Below are positions 57,200-64,000 of a stretch of 64,000 nucleotides of DNA, in pieces. This stretch comes from Epiperipatus broadwayi (lineage: Eukaryota > Onychophora > Udeonychophora > Euonychophora > Peripatidae): contig JAQFVV010000001.1 of assembly GCA_028023455.1 (NCBI GenBank), positions 19,403,611 to 19,467,610 of the forward strand, read 5' to 3'. The notes under the pieces are model-generated. The model saw only the letters and a program-made list of their open reading frames with translations, had not been told where the DNA came from and did not search any database. Positions within the stretch are counted from its first letter, which is position 1. The number at the start of each line of letters is the position of its first letter. A program made the position numbers and the translations under genes.

Positions 57200-60100
57200 C
57201 CTTTCCGATCCATCCTACGATTCCCTCACATACAAATTATGTATTCAAAAATTAAAATATAAAGACACAAAGATATTATTTTCTGACTATTGAACTGATT
57301 AGTATGAAACTATAAATCTAAAGAAGATTACAAGGTGATTATAAAAATAATAACTTCTGGTCAAACTAGCTTTAAAATCCCCAAACAAAATATTATAATA
57401 TAAATTTACTATTTGTCAAACCAATAAAAAAATAATCCGGTCTATGAAAAGAATATGAGATTGGAGTTATAAATTATGTAGTAAATAAATTAAGATATAA
57501 ATAATTAACTGGATGATGAAGATAAATAAGAATTGAATAATAAAATGAACTGAGTCTAAGAGCAAAGAGAAGAGAAAGATGTGTTAGAATACTAAAGGAT
57601 TAAGATGGTGATAGACTAAGAGCTAATGACTGATTAAGATAGCAATAGAATAAGAGCTCGTGAGTGGCAAATTAATTATAATAATGAATTAAGATGAAAT
57701 AAGAATGAAGAAATAAAGAAAGATCAAGATGACCACTGAGAATAATGATGATGATGGAAGATGATCTCCAGAACTATAAACTAATATTGAATTAAAGGAT
57801 AGTAAGATAAACTAAAGTAAAATATGGATTCCAAGCTTAACTAAACCAGAATATTTATCATCAAATTAAAACAAAATATAAACTCAAAAGTAAGGAAGAA
57901 GAACTTTACATGTTAAGTTATGCTGACTATAAAACAACTGTGAAAATAAACATAACTCAAATCAAAGTCCAGTAAACAATTCTAAATATAAAACCTAATC
58001 ATAAATTTAAGATCTTACTATGAACTACTAACTTATTCTTCTCAGGGTTCAAATAAATTAACTAGTATTCATTTTCCAGATATACTTGAGTCAGTGAGAG
58101 GGATTTTGCCACTACCCAACTATATCATACAAAACTGCTGATGAACACTTAGAATTACTAAAATGTCTAGCAATCTGAATATTAACTGAATATGAAATTT
58201 AACTCTATAAAATACACACAAACTCTTAATTGAGCCACATCACTTACAAATTCTCTGTCATTCAATAATTAGGGTCTATGTGATCATAGATCAGTGAATG
58301 ATGTATTTGATGGTTCAAATCAATAAGCTATATCAAAATCATTTATTCCATCTTTATTATATTATTTAAAATAATATATGCATTTCAGGTGAACAATATT
58401 TAAATTACAAAGTGATGATGCTTTAAATATACTATTAAATGATATAAAGGTATACCAAATTTATTAGGGTATTAATGTATAGTAAATTATACTACATTGA
58501 TTAATGATGAATTTGAAATAACAAGATAATGTGTGGATAGCAATAACAATAATAATAATGTGGTGATGGAAAGCAATAATACCATAGACAACTAAATAAC
58601 AATTTCAAAATAATAAGAATGTATTTACATTATTTACAAAGTTTATTAATATTACAAACAGTTAAACGTTTATTTCTAGAAAACATATATGAAACAAGGT
58701 TAATGATATGTATGGGGAATAAATAATCAAATACTATAATACCCTTATTGTCCCCATAATTGTTAGTTAGGTTTACACTATTGGGTATGATAAGACACAT
58801 ATACAACACTGCTTGGCATAAATAAGCATTACAACCCAAGACAAATGTGTTTTCTAAATTATAAAGGTAATTGAAAAACTTAATATTTAAACTTTATGCT
58901 GGAAAAAGCATTTTTCACTATAGCTTTCTTAGCTGTATATAAGAATATACTAATGGTAATTGAGTATAATTTGTTCAATATTGTTCAATATGAAATTAGT
59001 TAACCATAACATATATGTGATATTAATAATGCCTATGTCCATAAACAATCAGTTGGAGTGACATTTAGTAAATTCTAGACAATTTCATCGACGTCATTCA
59101 TTCAGACATCGTACAGAGTAATTTAAAGTGACTGTTCCATAGTCACACTTTCTTTGCCAGTACTTTAGATTTGCTCATATATAAATATTTGAGTTGTAGG
59201 AATAAGAGGGATTCCTTTTATTCTTGCATAAATGCTATATCTTGTATTGGTGAGAAAGTATTCATTTATTATTAACACTCGCAAAGCGTTTGCACAATTA
59301 GCTTGGAAGGCTGATATTTGAATGTAATACAATCATACTGATTATAAAAAGGCTTTACCAATCCATGGGCGAATTACTGATTGATGAGCATCAATGACAG
59401 TGCATACGTGTGTATCCCCTGTTATGCTAGACATAAACTAAATCTTACAATTCTTAATAAGTTTTGTTGGTAAGTTTTCTTGGCTTATCCATAAGTTGTC
59501 ACAGCCTAACTCATACACTATTTGTCTTAACTGAATACTATAGGTGACAAGAGTCCTTGACTAACTTATCATGGCCATACAAAAATTTAAAATACACAAA
59601 ATATCTTCACCATACCTGGTGAGAAAATCACTCCACATCCTCCTAAGGGATAAGTTACTAAAAGAGGCTCTTCACAACAACCTTACCTCGTTGTGTGATA
59701 ATATGACAAATTCCCATACCTCTTTCCTGAGTATATATATGTGTGGACTTTGTCTCAACACGGAAATAAAATACATGCCTTAAAATATAACCCTCTCTCT
59801 AGGGATTGATGCTGCTACTTAACCATGCTTTATTTATTAGCCTCAATACAATAATCCGCTCATGGAGTAAGTGATGAGTGAGACTATTCTCTCTCTGCCC
59901 ATGCGCCCTATACACAACACAGTGTTTAAAGTGGTTTTATTTTTATATATTTATTAGATGTACTCTTACAAATCATTATCACTACAATGGCAAGATAAAC
60001 ATAATTTTCACATTAAAGCTAAAGATAAATATCTCACTTCCTAATGCAAAACTGATAAGGTAAGAAACAAGCCAACATTTTAGAAGTCAAACGACTTGGA

Positions 60101-61947
60101 AATATTTTAAAATTATTATAAAATATAGCTATAACAAGAAATACCATGCACAGTCAAAGAAACATAGTGGATTATACACTAACATGGACATACTGATTAT
60201 AGGCAAACTGTAATAAATATAAAATGTGTATATGGCAATTCTATAATATAAAATAATTATGTTGTCATAAAGAACTATTATCCCACCTTTACTAAGTGAC
60301 TCTTTCTGTTTATCTGTAATAAATTATTCACATGTGTAAGAAATGAGTATCTCTATCTTGTAAAGCTTAGTGTAATATTAGCCTTTATACCAATCTGTAA
60401 AAACAATTACGTGTATCATTTTCTGTTTACAGACCTATTATAAATTTATGTCATAAAATATACCTTAATAATATATAAAATTCATATATAAACCTTGAAT
60501 AATAACAACAATAACAAAAAAATATTATTAATGTGATATTCCATTCCCTTAGTTCATCCTTTTAAGTATTTTAAAATGAGCTAAACAATGAGAAAATGAA
60601 GTTATTTAGGACACACAATTCAATAATGATGTTTTCATAGTTTTTTTTCTTTCCTTTCTTTATACATATGTATTTTGGCAATACAAACAAATAAGGCCTT
60701 CGAAGATTTTTATAGAAACAAATATCTTGAAAAGAACAAACACTTAAAAATCTTTCTGCAGCATTTTATCCAAAAGTTTAAGCTATCATATAAGTATCTG
60801 GTTTTCTGAGAAGTGCAATAACTTTTTTAAATGCACTTATTCATTTTGCTTCTTTTTTTTTCGTAGCAATTTATTATAACAATAATCCAGAATAGCTCAA
60901 ATCTTTTAAAACATTTTCTGCATTTATTATGTCCCAATTTCTATAAGACCAAATATTATACTTTGAGATATAACAATTTAAGTAAATTTCTATTCCCCGG
61001 TATGTAGCCGCAGGATGGCATTGATGCTAATCAAAAACATATACATATAATGATTTTGGGCCGGGTTTGTGATTGATTTTATATAAAACGATCTGATTTT
61101 GATTTCTAATCAAATATTATAATAACTAATACTATATGATGTTAGTCTTTCATTTTTGTAAATGTTAATTAATCTTTTTTTTTTTTAGTTTGTGTGTGTG
61201 TCTTTAAAGTTACAGTGTTTTTCTAATTTTTTTGTTACTTTATGTGTGTCTTTTTAAAGTTACGGTATTTATTTCAAGAGTAAATAAATAATTTTATTAA
61301 AAAGCAATACGTAATTATAAATCTATAAAAAGTAATGTAATTTATATACTACAATTTATAATTGATACCCGACTACTATGGGGTTTTTTTTTATTACAGT
61401 AATTAAAACTCACAAATATAAAAAGTAACGTGATTTAAATAGTACAATTTAAAAATATTCCCCACAAACTTTTCTTTTTTTTAAGTTCAAAGTAGTGGTT
61501 GTTTTTAATAGTGTGAATCTGTTAAAAGTAACCTTAAATTTAGATACGACATTTAGATTTAGTATACGAATAATTTTCTTTCTTTTTTTTTGTGACAGTA
61601 ATTAATACTCAGAAACTGTGTTGTTTTCGTTTGTGTATATAATTCTATAATGGATATAACATCATTATTTTAATACAAAATAATGCTGTTTGTATAAAAC
61701 AGTAAAACATTTGGATAAAATATATTCCTAAATCATTAAATAAATTAATAGTTAATATACAAATAAAAAAAAACTCACCTACATGTTCTTCTTTCTTGAT
61801 CTATTTGGGGAGGGGGGCAACAACATTGTCCGTTGTGAGAAAATTGGTCAAAAACACATGTTTGAGTGAAGAAACATCAATAACTAAAATAACACTAGAA
61901 CTAGTTATTGAACTATGTGAACATATTAACAACAACAAAAAAATGAA
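57200..61947. other. AT-rich interval, no gene seen
   Basis: No recognised protein or RNA gene. The 70-codon plus frame at 59,571-59,783 has balanced composition but no known motif. A GT-run occurs at 61,190. Confidence 0.5.
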
Positions 61948-62665
61948 CTACTTTGTAATGAGTTGCATCTCAAACAAGATCGCACTCAAAACATCTTCTC
62001 CCTTGTGAAGATGTCACCAAAGATACTCGCACAAGTAATCATCCATGCATCGCCTGTGTGTTCCATGATGTTTTCTGTTTTGGGATTTGAGGCAGCCCCA
62101 TAAACACTCAATGTTTTGGGTATGCGTGCCTGTGGTAGGATCCACAAAGTTGTAGTGGTAGTTTACATGCAAATGTTTAAATCCTGCTGCCTCCAGACCA
62201 GATGTTTTATAACATTTTCAGCAGTCAAAATAGATGGTGGATCCTGGCTTTACATTGTCCTTTATGGCTTGCAGCAGTGTGGTGGCAGATCGAGTTGGAG
62301 TCTCTCGGCACAACCCTCTGAAAATCCACTGCTGAGGAAGCATTCTGCCCTGATGGTTCTTCTGATGACTGAAAAGAGTTTCATCAACCTCAACAGACAT
62401 TTCTGCACCTCCAATTTGACGACATGATCTTGACAAAAGGCTTTCATGGTACAGCTCATGAAGAGCATGCTTCCACCTGATAGGCACCGTGACTCATCTC
62501 CAGATTTTTAACAGCATGTTCTAGGGTCAGCTCTTCTTTATGGCTCCAATAGTAAAGCAACCATAAAGATTTCATGAAGAGCATTTGGAATTCTTCAAAC
62601 CAGCTGCCTTTGCGAATAGAACACTTTCGTAGACAACTTTGTGATTTACATATAAAACTTCTCAT
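61948..62665 (-). pseudogene. Merlin-type (IS1016/ISXO2-like) DDE transposase
   Basis: Minus strand: SIRKGSWFEEF (N-terminal conserved block) at ~62,620, then the catalytic domain: MSVEVDETLF (first Asp) near 62,390, GRMLPQQWIFRGLCRET, TIYFDC (second Asp) near 62,225, HVNYHYNFVDP and GTHTQNIECLWG (catalytic Glu) near 62,110, ending near 61,948. The DDE triad is complete. Breaks: a frame change near 62,470, TGA at 62,218-62,220 replacing the Trp usual after DC, and TGA at 62,014-62,016. No terminal inverted repeats were found with confidence. Confidence 0.8.
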
Positions 62666-62740
62666 ATCTTGTTATGTATGTGTATAATTAAAATACACAC
62701 AAAATAATAATAGTAAATGTTGTAAATGGAGATTTAATAT

Positions 62741-62851
62741 TTTATCTTCACGTATATATATATATATATATTGTAATGGGATATATATATGCGTTACATT
62801 TAAATTTTAATACCAACTTTTTTTGTAAATATATATATATATGAAGATAAA
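62741..62851. repeat. Fold-back with TA-rich arms
   Basis: TTTATCTTCA at 62,741 pairs with TGAAGATAAA at 62,842; both inner arms are (TA)n around a ~50 bp spacer. It lies just outside the Merlin ORF and could be a separate small element or part of the transposon end. Confidence 0.5.
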
Positions 62852-63390
62852 AATACTTCATTAATTTAAAATCATCTTATACTTGAATAGCTGTGTTATT
62901 TTGCAAAACACCAAGAAAACAAATCCTTTTAGATAGGAAGGTTAATTAACGAAAAAACTTTGCAGATAAACAAGATAAATAATTAATTAAAAAGTAATCA
63001 GGTTGCAAAAGGGTAATCAATCAAAGTAAAACCTAAGTCTAAATCTGCTTCTGCAAGTAAACTGGGAGGTATTGATCCAACCAGGATGGACAAGATTTGA
63101 CCGATCAAATCCAGAAAATCAGAATTGGGAAATGAGTGAAAGTGTAAAGCTTCGGGCACTTACAACTTGGAGTTCTACCGATACAGATGAAAGGTGCTGG
63201 ATGTTGCTTATTTAGCACAGTAGCCCCAGAGCAGGACTGCTGGCCTCCAAACATCCAAGAGTTAACATATGGACTGTAAAGTAAGTCACATAGATCTTTA
63301 TTAATATTTTGGTATACCTTCGGATTTGTTGATATAAATATATAATGATTGTTTTAATGTATTCATGTAAATATGTATATATTAGTGTAT
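62852..63390. other. Interval without recognised gene
   Basis: A moderately GC-rich patch at 63,040-63,280 lacks a recognised domain in any frame. Confidence 0.4.
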
Positions 63391-63784
63391 TGTAATTAAA
63401 TCCGCTTTTCTAATTCTACCGGTGTTAGTCTCTGTGATTATGATTATTGTATGCATATATAGGCAGGGCAAGGTTGGCTTACTGCATAGATGATTCACCA
63501 GCGAGTATTATAACTCACGGACATAACAGGTCTTTATTAGCATGAATTTGCATTTCCTCACCACAAAGACGCATCTTCTGATTCAACAGGATATTTTTAT
63601 TTTGTAAAAACACCACAGCACTGGCTTCAGCTGATGGCAATTGTCACAGCTTCAATTACTCTGAGTTAGAGGTGGTGGCCATCTTACTTGTTATTGAATG
63701 AATTCTCGCAAGAACATTATCTGTCATGTGATTGTCAAATAACCACTGTCATGTACCCTTTAAAATAACTTGTTGAGGGTTACA
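63391..63784 (-). repeat. Possible solo LTR
   Basis: Minus strand begins TGTAACCCTCAAC and ends GGATTTAATTACA (TG...CA). Inside are AAGATGGCCACCACC and a late AATAAAGACCTG that would serve as polyadenylation signal. GC content is above background. No matching 4-6 bp target duplication was found, so the call is weak. Confidence 0.3.
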
Positions 63785-64000
63785 CATTCATAATGGAAGC
63801 TTCACGTCATTATTAATAAACTTACAACACTAAACTAAGTTACAGCACATTAATAAAAATATGTCTAATCAAATTTTAAAAACTATGACTGGCTCTAATA
63901 CACACACTCTCACATGAAACTACAGAGAAAATAGATATTTGAATAAAATGAATAACAAAATCAACTATGGCAGCCAATAAAGGCATTTCTCTTTGCTTTT
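63785..64000. other. AT-rich end of window
   Basis: Nothing recognised. Confidence 0.5.

Noticed and set aside
58141-58185. CTGATGA followed by a weak stem, hammerhead-like
   Set aside because: Helix II does not close properly and GAAA is absent; chance occurrence. Other CTGATGA sites (for example near 14,455 and 44,834) lack both stem and GAAA.
62116-62427. Plus-strand 103-codon frame
   Set aside because: Antisense to the Merlin transposase domain, which has family-level motifs.
37230-62665. Reassigned genetic code (TGA read as Trp)
   Set aside because: TGA also replaces Arg, TAA replaces Gln, and frameshifts co-occur; ordinary pseudogene decay explains it.

Overview
The window reads as animal (metazoan, probably invertebrate) nuclear DNA: roughly three-quarters A+T by eye, long simple repeats ((TA)n, (AAT)n, (GA)n), no bacterial gene spacing, no recognisable host gene, and several classes of eukaryotic transposon. 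The species cannot be named from the sequence. Every reading frame with a recognisable protein family belongs to a mobile element, and nearly all are broken.

Layout. 1.2-8.5 kb: a two-LTR retrotransposon on the minus strand with ~1.95 kb LTRs, primer-binding site, polypurine tract and a ~3.3 kb interior that keeps only a coiled-coil gag-like ORF, an unknown ORF and an integrase C-terminal remnant. 8.5-15.5 kb: AT-rich, one copy of a diverged repeat (10.6-11.35 kb). 15.5-16.9 kb: a Penelope-like element (PLE) with GIY-YIG domain and a short inverted copy of itself; a hammerhead-ribozyme motif sits between the two copies. 17-31.5 kb: mostly unannotatable AT-rich DNA with a second copy of the diverged repeat and a TATA/CCAAT arrangement near 20.1 kb. 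31.5-34 kb: a 5'-truncated LINE with the inverted structure expected of twin priming, embedded in (AAT)n. 36-45 kb: a MITE, three copies of a hammerhead/tRNA-like repeat, and a nearly full-length RTE-type LINE inserted into one of them. 46.7-52.9 kb: a full-length, decayed two-ORF LINE bounded by a 14 bp target-site duplication. 53.9-55.2 kb: a second, very decayed PLE. 56.2-57.2 kb: a fold-back cluster. 61.9-62.7 kb: a Merlin (IS1016-like DDE) transposase pseudogene. 63.4-63.8 kb: a possible solo LTR.

Most notable system: a repeat whose conserved core folds as a type I hammerhead ribozyme (box CTGATGA, helix II, GAAA, NUH cleavage site, 5 bp helix I), followed on the same strand by a tRNA-like A-box/B-box pair. 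It occurs at 16.55, 36.66, 40.6 and 44.65 kb. At 36.8-40.7 kb, once the inserted LINE is removed, the order is tail - body - hammerhead - tail, the direct-repeat arrangement of retrozymes and of the schistosome SM-alpha type elements. The same hammerhead abuts the PLE at 16.55 kb, and the PLE carries its own hammerhead-like motif in its 3' region, which suggests the PLE as autonomous partner. This is inference from pattern; no folding or search could be run.
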